A stretch of 64,000 bases of DNA from assembly GCA_029876055.1 (NCBI GenBank), contig CM056874.1, positions 4,526,001 to 4,590,000 of the forward strand, in the 5' to 3' direction. Below the pieces are notes generated by a model. It did not search any database and was not told the origin of the DNA. It saw only the letters and a list, made by a program, of their open reading frames with translations. The translations under genes were made by a program, and so were the position numbers. Source of the stretch: Madurella fahalii. Taxonomy: Eukaryota; Ascomycota; Sordariomycetes; Sordariales. Shown one piece after another: positions 42,448 through 52,478 of this stretch (its first letter is position 1; each line of letters starts with the position of its first letter).

Positions 42448-43461
42448 ATATGATGATACCTTTCACCATCGCATTCCCAGAGTTCGGAGTAGTGGAGAAA
42501 ACAAAACTGGGCGTTTATTGTCGGGGTTTGGATTTTGTTTTAGCGGGCCGAGTAAGGGGGCTTTTGTTTCCAAGGCATCTTTATATTCTTTTTATGTTGG
42601 TTGTTACGCTTTGCGCAATTCCCCTCTAGGTTTCGCCGACTAGCTGGTTCAAGTGATTTCGTCCTATGTCGTCATGCGAAGAATAGGGCTACTACTGACT
42701 TTTGATTCGTTAAGCGTGCTATGTTAGGACGGGAAAGAAAAAATTGGGTAGCGGTTACAAGCGTATCATGTTAGTTTGATGTTCTAGTCATTTGTCCTCC
42801 ATGTTGTATTGCAAAAGATATCCACTTGTGTCGTCTAGTTGCACCTCGTCTGTTTTTGCCTTTTTATTTTTTATTTACATTGTTATTTTCTCTTTCTCTT
42901 TCTCTTTCTCTTTCTTTTTCTCTTTCTTTTTCTCTTTCTTTTTCTCTTTCTTTTTCTCTTTCTTTTTCTTTTTCGTTTTCGTTTTCGTTTTCTTTTTCTT
43001 TTTCTTTTTCTCTTCCTTTTTTTTCTCTCTCTCTTTTTTCCTCTCCTATTACTTTCGGGACAAGATTTGTAAGGAAGTTGCAAGAGAGTCTAGGAGTTTA
43101 GCTCACCCTGTCCCGGGGTGGAAGCAGAATAGGGCTAGTGAATTACAAGAAGCTATGTTCATCGCTCACACGACAGGCAAGGCACCACGTAAAATTTCGG
43201 TGTGTAAACGGCATGTAACCTCCTTGTTAGGTATGAAACCAATCCCGTAATCAATCATGGATTGTGAGATGCACGCGTCCGCCTACCAACCCACTGCTAA
43301 AGCCAAGCAGCCGCCCCGGTATTTCATCATCTATCACCTAGATGGAACCAAACCACAGCCCCACCAGTATCACACCACTCGTCTGAGTCCCCACCCCCCG
43401 GTTAAGTCTGCGCTAAACCGCCCCTCTCCCATGCCATATGCGGGCCCCCCACGGTCTCATA
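42448..43461. other. Convergent intergenic region with pyrimidine tract
   Basis: One kilobase lies between the CPSase stop and the npl4 stop. Its dominant feature is the TTTTCTC tract at 42888-43046. No gene was recognised in the remainder. Confidence 0.5.
42888..43046. repeat. Long TTTCTC polypyrimidine tract
   Basis: About 160 bases are almost pure T and C in TTTCTC and TTTTTCTC units, with a few GTTTTC interruptions in the middle. The apparent Phe/Leu/Ser or Arg/Lys proteins in each frame are repeat artefacts. On the minus strand it is a polypurine run, able in principle to form triplex DNA. Confidence 0.92.
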
Positions 43462-45659
43462 CTACTTCGGCGGACGCCGGCTGCCGGGCGGTGCAAACGG
43501 CGACGGTTCGTTCAGCCTGACAGCAGCAAAACGCTTAGCAAGAGGTTCTCCCGTGTTGTCTTGGGCGAGGGCCACCGCCTCGTCGTCGCCGCCATCAGTG
43601 TAGTAGTGTCGGGGACGCTTGGGATTTCGCTCACCAGTGGATTGCAGGATCATGTGCAGCGTCTGCCACCCCGTCGTCGACCGCAGCTGGAAGGACTCGG
43701 CGAGGTCTTGCTGCGTGGCCACACGGCATAAGAGGGCTGCTTCCTCCTGGACGAAAGAACAAAAGAAGTCAATGCGAGGCAAGCGGAGAAGGAGGAAAGT
43801 AGGCAAGCGAAAAGGACGTACCTTGGACAAGACATCCATCTGGTTGATGAAACAGAGCAGGTGGAAGTCGGAGAGGTTCAGGCCGGCATCCTTCTGGTTC
43901 ACCTTCAGCACCTTCGCGACGGCCGAGACCTCCTGTGCTTCGCCGACGTGCTCCCTGTTTTCAATGGGGAAGCCGGCGTCTTTGAAGAGCGGCTTTGGTG
44001 ATTCCGGGAAACCGTGAGTAAGGGTAACGAAGAGATACTCGACCGGGAATGCGGGCTTCGCATTTTCCTGCACGTTGGCTCCGTACTCGTTGATCCTGCG
44101 GTAGAAGACCTCGGGGATGTACCGTGTCCTGCTCACTGAGCCATCGTCCTCCTCCTCTTCGCGGACGAGCATCTGGCCGGGGTCAGCGGAGGGCTCGACG
44201 ATGTCTGCCCTGACCATCTCCACGGCGTCGTTCGACATCTGGTACGCCGAGATGGAAATCTCGCCCTTCTCATTGCCCGAGATAACACAGGTGACGAAAT
44301 TGGAACCAAATCGGCCCGTGTCGCTCCACTTGGTTGCCTTTGGGTGTTGAGCTTGCATGCGCGCGGCGAAAACAATCTCCTGGGAGGCTAAGAAGTACGA
44401 GTCTGCGTGACGCTTGCACACAGCGGTCCCGTCTCCCTTGCCGGCGTCTAGGAGATCGGTCCATATCACACCGACCTGTTCTAGGCCACACAGCTTGGCA
44501 ACGCGGTTGATCTCTTGCTCGTTCTCCCACGCGTTAAGCGATATACCGTCGACTTCGTCGACCTGTGGCGGCTCATAGATAGCTTCCACCACAGCCTTGA
44601 TGCCAAGGGGCACCACATCGTACTCAAGATATCTCCCGTAGAGGATGCCTAAGCGTTGTGCTCCAGTCCGCCGCCAAGCGTCGAGGAATTTGTCAATGAT
44701 TTGTGGCGTGGCAAACTCGACATGGTCTACCATGCGGAAGGTCTGGGGCTGGAGGGTGATGGCGCTGGGTTGGCACTTTGTGCAGATGCCTTCGGGCCAC
44801 TGCGGGTGGCCTGAGGGACAGTCGCGCTTCACTCGGTAGTAGGGCTCGACAAGGGGCGGGATGAAGGAGCTACCGAGCTCGGGCTTGTTCGTTGCTGAGT
44901 TAATCTTTCGCATATATGAGTGCACCGACATATACTTGATCTTCTTCTCCTCGAGGTACTGAGGATTAAAGGGGTCCAAGGGCATGCAGTAGTCGCACAT
45001 GCCCTTGGGCCCGTGCCGACACATTTTGGTGTCCCGCTTCCTTGGGATCTTGCCATCCTGTTTGTCTAGCCGGTCATCCAGCGGGGACTGCTTGACCACC
45101 TCCCACGGGTTCTTGATTCGTTCGGACGGTGATGACACGGGGGGCGGCGGGTCGATGGGGTGGTCTTCTGTGGGTAGGATCGGTTTGCCGTTGAGGCGGT
45201 TCGTAGATGATAGCGGGGTTGATTTAGGGGCCACACCGCCAGTATTGCCGTTCGTAACAGCATCCTGGTGTTTATAGCTGACGAATATGAGGTCTCCGTG
45301 CCTACCACTCCAGCGTCAGCCTTGACAGCCCATAGCGTATACACCACCCCAGCGCACGACTCAAGGGTTTTCTTTTTGGCGGGTTCTGGTCTTGCCTTAG
45401 CCCAATCTGGCTGATCTTGAATTTGGCAATCTCCCCAATATTCTTGGAGTCGCCGCCGTTCGGGTGGTTCGAGAGGGTGATTGTCTGTGGATCGACCGTC
45501 GGGGGAAGGTTCGGCACCAGCTAGGCGACGGGTCAGCCTCCTGTTCCTTGATAGACCGCCGCGCCTTTTCAATACCTGACGGGCAAGATCACCAAAAGTA
45601 TCGTCTTTCTCCACCGTCAGGCGGAACATGCCGTCGGGGGAACGTAGTCGCAGAAGCAT
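43462..45659 (-). CDS. npl4: Npl4, Cdc48/p97 cofactor for ubiquitinated substrates
   Basis: Four exons, 45659-45576, 45520-45396, 45301-43822 and 43746-43462, give 657 residues. With Ufd1, Npl4 recruits Cdc48 to ubiquitinated proteins in ER-associated and nuclear degradation. The N-terminal ubiquitin-like domain (MLLRLRSPDGMFRLTVEKDDTF... KISQIGLRHGDLIFVSYK) is rebuilt across the first two introns. Then come the zinc motif CRHGPKGMCDYC with CPSGHPQWPEGICTKC, and the catalytically dead MPN domain (FLDAWRRTGAQRLGILYGRY). The C-terminal domain includes FHLLCFINQMDVLSK and EEAALLCRVATQQDLAESFQL. Intron 2 (45395-45302) only restores QIGLRHGD if it starts with GC (AAG|GCAAGA), a GC-AG intron. Intron 3 (75 nt) has no stop and is in frame, so its retention would add 25 residues. 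Confidence 0.93.
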
Positions 45660-46387
45660 CTTGCCTGCGGAAGCAGAGCTCTAGGGGCGAGGGTGGAAGT
45701 GTGAGAGGGGCAGGTGCTATGTTGTTTTCTCGATTCCCAAGGTCTCCAACGCCCGTTTTGCCAGCGGCTGGATGAGTAAATTACGGCAGAGATGCTGGAA
45801 TGCGCGAAATGCGGAGGGAAAAAGGTCAAGTGCAGACGCTGGTTGAAGGAAGGCGTCCAAGCAAGCAAAGCAACCTGGAGGGGAGCTTGCACCAGTAGCT
45901 TCAGGCCTTCGTCATACACGCCGTGCCTGGGGCCGAGGGGTACCCGAGCCTCGAGGCCCCACCATGAACGGAACCCACAGCAGCGCAGCGACAGGGCGGT
46001 CGGGGCATGTAACAGCAATCAAGGTATCCCGCCATAGTAAACTGTGCGCAAGGGTACGTCTATCTCTGCAGCAGGCTTTGCCTGCCCATTTCAGCGCCCC
46101 ACTAGCGGCCGCACCCCTGTCGCATCCAAATGCCAAGCCCCCAAAGTTGTCAAGCTGTTCTTTCGGTTCTTGCTCGGTAGGGCGACGTGCTGCAGGGGCC
46201 ACCTTACTGATTGTTGGCCAACCTTTTTTAACAACAACACATTTGCGCCGCCCCAGGTCTTTGTGCGTTGTTGGGGAAGACAACGCTGCCGACGCTCCTT
46301 TGTGTATTCCCTTGCGCCGGCTTCTTCTCCCTTCCAGCACCATCTTGAAGAAGAAGCAGACGCCCTTCGAGGCAACGAGCGGCAGAC
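45660..46387. promoter_or_regulatory. Divergent promoter region, npl4 and sec66
   Basis: A 728-bp spacer between two divergent ATGs. No gene or specific binding site was recognised. A few short ORFs would be upstream ORFs if leaders are long. Confidence 0.4.
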
Positions 46388-47263
46388 ATGTTTGACATTG
46401 ACTGGAGGGGGCTCTTGCTGCCCTTGGCCTACTTGGTCGTGCTGGGCGGCGCCCTGATGACATTCTCGACAGTCTACCGGAAGAGGAAAGCCAGTAAGTC
46501 TATGCTCGAACCATCCACTGCGCGCATTGCCCGAGAAGTTGCGGTGCTAAAGGGTCTCTCGCGTCTAGTGCAAAGCGCAAACCTCGCTCCGTGGTTCGGC
46601 CCGCACCTGCAGCGGAACATCTACCTGTCACTTCTGCACATGGAGCCCGAGGCGGGGCAGGAGAAGGCGCCCAAGGTCCCGGATAGCGTCATCAGGGCAG
46701 CGCTGCTGCGCCGCGCCGTCGAGGACATTCACCGCATCATCCAGATCCGGACGGCCAAGGCCGCCTGCAGCTCGCTCTTGCAGCGGGGCAGCGTCGGCGA
46801 CGACCTATGGCAGCGCTTTCAGCGCGCCGAGAAGGAGATGGAGGACGAGCTGCGGGATGTTGTGATGGAGGTACGGACCTACCTCAGTTTTTACTTATTT
46901 ATTTTTTTTTTTAAAAAAAAAAACAAAAACGCCCCGGCATGTTTTGCTGACCAGAATTCCCAGGCCAATGCCCTTGCGCCCGGATGGGGCCAAATAATCT
47001 TCCAGTCGGCGAATGAGATTGCCGCCAACAAGGTGTTCCGTGACCGGCTCGAAGAGATCGAGGCGCAGACCGAACAGGAGAAGAGCTGGTGGGAGAAGCG
47101 CCGGGCAACCATCAAGAACGACTTCATGAAGGAGCTGGACGAGGAGTCGGAGAAGGCACAGGCCAAGGCCGGCAGCGAGGACGAGCCCGTCCTGGTAGAC
47201 ACGAACACCCCGTCGGCTACTCCATCCGGAGCATCTAAGAAGAGGAAGGGCGGCAAGAAATAG
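46388..47263 (+). CDS. sec66: Sec66 (Sec71), subunit of the ER Sec63 complex
   Basis: Three exons, 46388-46493, 46569-46870 and 46964-47263, give 235 residues. Sec66 belongs to the Sec62/63 complex for post-translational import into the ER. The short lumenal N-terminus, single membrane anchor (LLLPLAYLVVLGGALMTFSTVY), then basic RKRKA and cytosolic helical domain follow the family: LAPWFGPHLQRNIYLSLLHM, VPDSVIRAALLRRAVEDIHRIIQIR, LLQRGSVGDDLWQRFQRAEKEMEDELRDVVMEANALAPGWGQIIFQSANE. The tail is Lys/Gly-rich. Both introns (75 and 93 nt) are multiples of three without stops, so an unspliced frame reads through; family alignment shows they must be removed. Intron 2 contains a T11A11 palindrome. 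Confidence 0.93.
   Translation: MFDIDWRGLLLPLAYLVVLGGALMTFSTVYRKRKASKSMLEPSTARIAREVAVLKGLSRLVQSANLAPWFGPHLQRNIYLSLLHMEPEAGQEKAPKVPDSVIRAALLRRAVEDIHRIIQIRTAKAACSSLLQRGSVGDDLWQRFQRAEKEMEDELRDVVMEVRTYLSFYLFIFFFKKKNKNAPACFADQNSQANALAPGWGQIIFQSANEIAANKVFRDRLEEIEAQTEQEKSWWEKRRATIKNDFMKELDEESEKAQAKAGSEDEPVLVDTNTPSATPSGASKKRKGGKK
46902..46923. repeat. T11A11 perfect palindrome in sec66 intron 2
   Basis: Eleven T followed by eleven A can fold back as an RNA hairpin between the donor at 46871 and the branch-like CTGAC near 46947. Confidence 0.9.
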
Positions 47264-47718
47264 AGACAGGGAATGGTGCGGTGGCACGACGACACCGGCG
47301 AGCCTTGAGTTTCCGGGTTTGGTGCTGTATAGTAAAGAGGCTGGGAGTAGCTGGAGCTGTTGACCGCATTGCTGCATGGCGTTTGGGCTACTTGAAGATA
47401 CGATATTGGTCTTTTGGATCCACTTCTCTGCGACTTCCCACTCTCGTGTCTGTTGGGCTGACACCACGACTAAATAGAATCGATGGCTTAAGGGTTAAGC
47501 TTTGCAATCCAGGACCGGGGGGGGTTAACAAGTTTCATCTCGATTACTTCTTCCTCTATCAGTAAATACGTTGATTATGCTAGCAATGCCAAACAGAGAT
47601 TGCATGCCATTACCCATAAAAGCCAACATGCCCCGCTCGCCATGTCAAAAAAGTAAATCAGAAGTAAAAGAGAAGTACGAGGTGAGAAAGGAAAAAAAAA
47701 AAAAAAAGGGGGGGGGAA
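47264..47718. other. Convergent intergenic region, no gene seen
   Basis: Holds the 3' flanks of sec66 and the conserved short unknown gene, with an A-run then G-run at about 47692-47716. No coding or RNA signal was recognised. Confidence 0.5.
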
Positions 47719-48339
47719 TTAGTACCACCCCATCTTCCGCCTAACCTCCTCAACTTCGTTCGTCCGGGGGTCCCTCCTCGCCCTCCTGGCTTCATCGACG
47801 ATCTCTTCCTCGCTCCGCGCCATGCCCCGCGCCACCTCCTCGCCGACCAGGTCCGCCAGCGGCGTGTCGCACCCCCGCAGGCCGATGAACTTGCCCAGCT
47901 TGCGCCGCTTCTCCTCGAGCGTCAGCCCCGGCGGCCACGACACGGGGCACGGGTAGTGGCCCGTCCACCGGCACGGCGTGCGCTGGTGGTAGAAGTGCGC
48001 CAGCGCGTCCAGCTGCCCCTCCGTCAGCAGCCAGAACCCCAGCAGCGACCGCGGGAAGTCCGGGTGCACCGCCCCTGTCGTCAGCTGCACGAGCGGCGCC
48101 AGCTTGAGGGACATCTGCGTCAGCTTGCGGTGCAGCGCCGGGTTCTTGGCCGCCAGCCGCGTGCTGAAGGTTGTTGTTGCTGCTGTTGCTGTTGCTGCCG
48201 CTTCCGCTGCCGCTGCCGCTGCTGCCGTTGTTGTTTCCGGGGTGGTTGGGGAGTTGTTGCTGTTGCTGTTGTTGGGTTGTTGGGGGGACGGGGGTTGTTC
48301 CATTTTTCGGTTATTACTCTGTTCTGCTCTGTTGACCAT
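47719..48339 (-). CDS. Conserved short protein of unknown function
   Basis: The predicted protein has 206 residues. The N-terminal 70 residues are low complexity (Gln/Asn/Ser/Pro, then Ala/Thr runs encoded by GTT/GCT-type trinucleotide repeats). The rest looks like a real folded domain: FSTRLAAKNPALHRKLTQMSLKLAPLVQLTTGAVHPDFP, LLGFWLLTEGQLDALAHFYHQRTPCRWTGHYPCPVSWPPGL, EEKRRKLGKFIGLRGCD, SEEEIVDEARRARRD and the final RRKMGWY. I recall similar proteins across filamentous ascomycetes without a known role; no catalytic motif or membrane segment is evident. The frame is open upstream to an ATG at 48795, but that part is pyrimidine-rich on the sense strand and looks like leader sequence, so I prefer the ATG at 48337-48339. 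The ATG at 48301-48303 is also possible. Confidence 0.75.
   Translation of the reverse strand: MVNRAEQSNNRKMEQPPSPQQPNNSNSNNSPTTPETTTAAAAAAAEAAATATAATTTFSTRLAAKNPALHRKLTQMSLKLAPLVQLTTGAVHPDFPRSLLGFWLLTEGQLDALAHFYHQRTPCRWTGHYPCPVSWPPGLTLEEKRRKLGKFIGLRGCDTPLADLVGEEVARGMARSEEEIVDEARRARRDPRTNEVEEVRRKMGWY
48163..48240. repeat. Trinucleotide repeat coding for Ala/Thr runs
   Basis: GTT, GCT and GCC triplets in tandem on the plus strand encode the Ala-rich and Thr-containing run of the minus-strand unknown protein. Confidence 0.8.
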
Positions 48340-48986
48340 GTCGGTTTCGTGATGGCTGATCAGGTCGGAACCGGGTATAGTTCCCAGACGGAAAGAAAGA
48401 GGATGTGCGTGTGAGAAATGTCTGGGTTTAGCACCAGATGACAACTGAAGTGGAGAAGAGGATAGGGAGGCTCTTGAGAAGGAGAGAGAGAATCTTCCTC
48501 TGGGTCTACCCAAAGAGGAAGAGAATAAGGAAAATAGAAAGTGAGAGAGAACGCTGTACTTATGCTTGATCGCCGGCGCTGTTAGTTGAGATGGCTGCCA
48601 GCAGCAGAATGTAGTAGACTCTTCCGGAGTTGGTCTTCTGTTGCTTCTAGACAACAGGGGGGGTTCGTGTCGGTGGAATGTCAGGGTGACTGGCAGAAGA
48701 AATAACCAACCTTCGGCGGGCACTCCGTGCTCTTGTACGTGTCCACGAGAGAGCTCCTGCATCTTTGAGATAGGCCTGTCACCCAAAACCGGCATCCTTC
48801 TATTTGTACGTCTCTTTGTTGCGTGGTCTATCTTTGGGCTCTAGGCTACTATAATCCCCCCCTTTGTCCGCTCCCGGAACAATCCAAGACATTGTTGTAG
48901 CCATTACGCCGTGAGCATTCCAACAAACCGCCCATTTCTGGAGCATGACAATGCATTCATCCTTCTTCCCCCTAACCTGATTCCGG
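48340..48986. other. Leader/promoter of the unknown gene and orc3 3' flank
   Basis: Contains purine-rich DNA (pyrimidine-rich on the sense strand) at about 48450-48555, typical for a fungal 5' leader of the minus-strand gene. No separate gene is supported. Confidence 0.45.
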
Positions 48987-51502
48987 TTATAGCCACTTCA
49001 GCTTCGCAATGTGGTCGACTTTCTTTCTGCTCTGCTTCACAAAGCCCATCATTCTGAGCTCAGCCAGGCCTCGGTAGAAATGGACCAGCGCGGTCCGCTC
49101 ATCGAGCCCGACGTCGGACTCGTCGCCGACGAGCGCGTAGTAGGCAGACCACAAGTCGGCTACGTTGATGAGGGCGCCTGTCTCCAGATATAGATGATAC
49201 AAGATGGAAGTCGTAGGCAGCGTCGCGGCCAACGCGCCATTTGCCTTGCCGCAGCAGGCGCAGGCGAGGTAGTCGTGCGGCCGGGAGAGAGCGCGTCCGA
49301 ACGTTGCTCCTGGCCGGGGGACAAAGACGTCTAGGTAGGGTGACTTGGAGTCGTACACCCAGACCTCGTGAAGAAACACATCGTCAATTGGGCCACAATG
49401 CAAGTTCTGCGACAGGAGGCCCGTCAGAGCGTCAATGGCCTTGGTGAAAGCCTTGTCTTCCTCGGTAAGAGTTGCCGTGTCTTGGCTCAGTTGCACCTTT
49501 TGCGCCACTACTGTGGTGCGCAGGACCCTGCTCTGAGCGCTGTATTTGCTCTTAAGGGTTGTTCCGTTGCTCTTTGAACGCTCAACCAGGCCTTCGACCT
49601 CGTCCCGGATTTCGACCAGAGAGCCGGCAAACTCCTCGGCATCAGATTCCCATGGTTCAAGCCCTAGTTCTGGACTACCCGCTTTCATCGTGGCCAGCAC
49701 CCGGGATATCAACGATAAAAAGTCTTCGGGGCTTGACCGTCTCACCGCGTCCACCACGGAGAACGTCCCAGAGGATTGGTCGAGATCGACGCCGCCACCC
49801 AGCGCTGCTAGGTAGAGCTCCGTGAAGGACGCCGAGCTGAGACTAGTCGAGGCTAAGAGGTGCAGTGAGCGTAGGAGGTGCGTTAGGTACTCCCGCCGTT
49901 TTTGCTCCTGCGATGCCACCTGGGCAACGAGATACTCGTCATTTTCCAACAGAGACTGGGCATGGTTCAGTTGTCTCGCCTCCACTGCAGCTTCGGTATG
50001 GGCTTTGAATGATTCGAGTGTCCGGATGGCCTCGATGTGCTCGGGCTGCAATAATCCGCCGTCTAAGTGGACGTCGCCAGCGAGCAGAAGACTGAGTGGG
50101 TCCGCGTAGAAGTGGCACATATAGGCGTGCTAAGAAGGATAAGCATTGCGCTCTAGCTTTTAGCTGGAGGGACCGGACTTACCTTCAAGGCGCTGATAAA
50201 CGCCTGGATTCCTGCAACCTGGTCTTGCTGGCGCTCGATTAGACTCCGCAGCAGCGTCGGCCCGATCCTCAAACTGGCCGGGCTGCCCGCCACAGCGCTC
50301 TTGACAACGCTTTCGAGAACAGAGCCGGCCTGAACGACGTCGAACTGGGCGCCATAGAGCTGGCGGGCTGTCGACTTGGGCAGTCGCGCCTGGAATAGCT
50401 CGACCGATGTGGCGATACCGAACAGCACATCGAATTGGATGCGGCCCTGCCAGGAACTTGTCTACAGTGAGCCAGAGCCTGCCGCATGGGGCTAGAACCG
50501 GGGATTTCGTACTGGAACAGAGTGATTAAATCGGCCAACAAGCCGCTGTCAAACGCCTCGCTGTCCTGAAACGCCACAACGACGCGCCGCGACTGCTGTT
50601 GCTGTTGGTTAAGAAAGACGTGCAGCGCTTCGAGATCGTAATCGAGATACTTCCGTCCCTGCGGCGCCGACTCTATTTAGTCCCGTATTCACGCTGCGGC
50701 CGCTCGGGCGGTGAAGGCAAAGCTTACATCCTGACCGACCGAAACCTCCAAATCATCTTCTTCATCATCGGGCACCTGTGCCGTGGCCTCCCTAATGATC
50801 TTCTTCAGGGCGGCCTTGAGATTCGGGGCAGCTGCGGCGCGCAGGCCGACAAACTTTGCTTGGGTAGACGTGCAAAGTGCCTCGGCTAGCTGCTCAAACA
50901 GCAGGTCTTGTGAGGCGATGTTTGGGCCCGTGATGATGAAGCCTGCCGTAATCTTGCCGCTATGTAAGTGCCAAGTTAGTTGGCCAGGCTCGAGAAGGGC
51001 CGTCTTGGCCCGGCAGGTGAATTAACAGCTTACGTCTCCGCCTCAGCAGCTTCCTGCAAGAAGGACGTGACCTCGTCGAGTGTGTTTCGGTTGGCTTCTC
51101 TCAGGACATGCTGCGGCGCTTTAGTAAAACGCCAATGGCTGGAGTAGCGTCGGTATGCCTTTAGCTAACCTGAATACGGCCCTCGAGGACAGGCCATGCC
51201 GTCTCGAAGAGCTCCTGGCGGAGCCGGACAGCACGCGGGTTCTCAGCGCCATTGAAGAGCGGCGTAAACTCCGGGCCGATATTCGTTCTCTGTTGTGGCT
51301 TGGGCGCATCCTTCTTGGACGCCCTGCGTCTCTTTGCAGGTCGAGTACCGGGCTGGGCGTCGCGGCTGCTCTCACCAGGATTGAAGACGTACACGCCCTG
51401 TGAAGCCGTTAGTTGCCAAACTTTGCTCTGATTGGGTGAAAGCTGCAATACCCGATGATCGTCCTCATCGAACGGGACGGTTTGGTCACCAATCTCGGTC
51501 AT
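48987..51502 (-). CDS. orc3: Origin recognition complex subunit 3
   Basis: Six exons, 51502-51170, 51110-51034, 50959-50728, 50658-50513, 50456-50183 and 50129-48987, give 734 residues. Orc3 is part of the nuclear ORC that marks replication origins; it has an ORC/Cdc6-like fold without an active ATPase. The N-terminal region is charged and holds a basic KRRRASKK tract. The AAA-like part reads KITAGFIITGPNIASQDLLFEQLAEAL, RVVVAFQDSEAFDSGLLADLITLFHSWQGRIQFDVLFGIATSVELFQARLPKS. The C-terminal winged-helix part ends ERTALVHFYRGLAELRMMGFVKQSRKKVDHIAKLKWL, very typical of the family. Intron 4 (50512-50457) only gives LFHSWQGR with an AAG acceptor at 50457-50459; the nearby TAG would shift the frame. 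The other introns have CAG or TAG acceptors. Confidence 0.92.
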
Positions 51503-52478
51503 GATTGCTCTTTTGCGTCCCAGCGATGCGTCTATGTATGAGGAGTGTTGCTCGAGTGTTTCGTGTAGTTGCGACTTGGTAGAATGGCGGTTCGGCCACT
51601 TTTAAGCGCCACAGGCGTGGCTTTGCAACGTGCTAGGTTATTGTGAGGCAGCTTTACTGGACGCGGTCAAGACGGCTGGAACAGCAATAATCATCCCAAA
51701 AAATGCGGCTGTTTATTGATTTCATACTACTGCAAGACTGTGTAGTCAGATCTCAGGGAAATATTGCTTCCCGCGTCCTCGTTCCTTTCCGCTTTTTTTT
51801 CTTGTGATTTTCTTGTGTCGACTCCAATAGCAATGAGTTTCAAACCGCTCATTGGTCCCCTGTAATGGGCTGTCCATCCTAACCATGCCCGCTCGTCTAC
51901 TGACTATCCACGCACCGCCTATTTTAGGGACTACCTATCCTCCTCCGTCTCCTCCTCATCACTGACTGGTTCGACGAAATCAGAAGCCACGAGCGCACAC
52001 ATTTACCATCCCTCCCCCCGTCTTCCAGCCAGATCGTATCCTCTGCCAAGCACACAGCAGCTAGGTCCTTCCATTCTGCGCCGCGGTTGTCTGCTCAGTT
52101 TGCGGCCTCGCTGCTGTGTTGACCTGGTCCGCGACTTTGTACACTTGGATGCCTTCCAAAATAGGGGTCCAAGGAGAGTCCCGACGACAAAAAGATGAGA
52201 AAAAACACGCCTGTAGTGGAACCAGAACACCCCCATTTCCCAAGCAAGAAATATCCCGTGTGCGAAAAAAAAAAGAAAATCGAAACCCGCCCTTAGTTTT
52301 ACATAGCTGCGGGGGCCCTCGCTTGCCTCCTTGTTGCCACCTGGATGCTTCATGCGGCCAAGTGACATAGAAGTGGTTCGCCCTTCGCCGGTCGGCAGGA
52401 ACACTCACGGTCGAGAATGCTGCAGAGGGCCCGGCAACCCAATCTTGTCCCTGCTTCCGATGGCAGAAGAAGGCCAGT
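51503..52478. other. Intergenic region, no gene seen
   Basis: Covers the orc3 promoter and the 3' flank of the PWWP gene, both minus strand. A-runs occur near 52265-52280. Short overlapping frames show no family match. Confidence 0.5.

Noticed and set aside
42830..43250. Phe/Leu/Ser-rich frames that look like membrane proteins
   Set aside because: Translations of the TTTCTC simple repeat.
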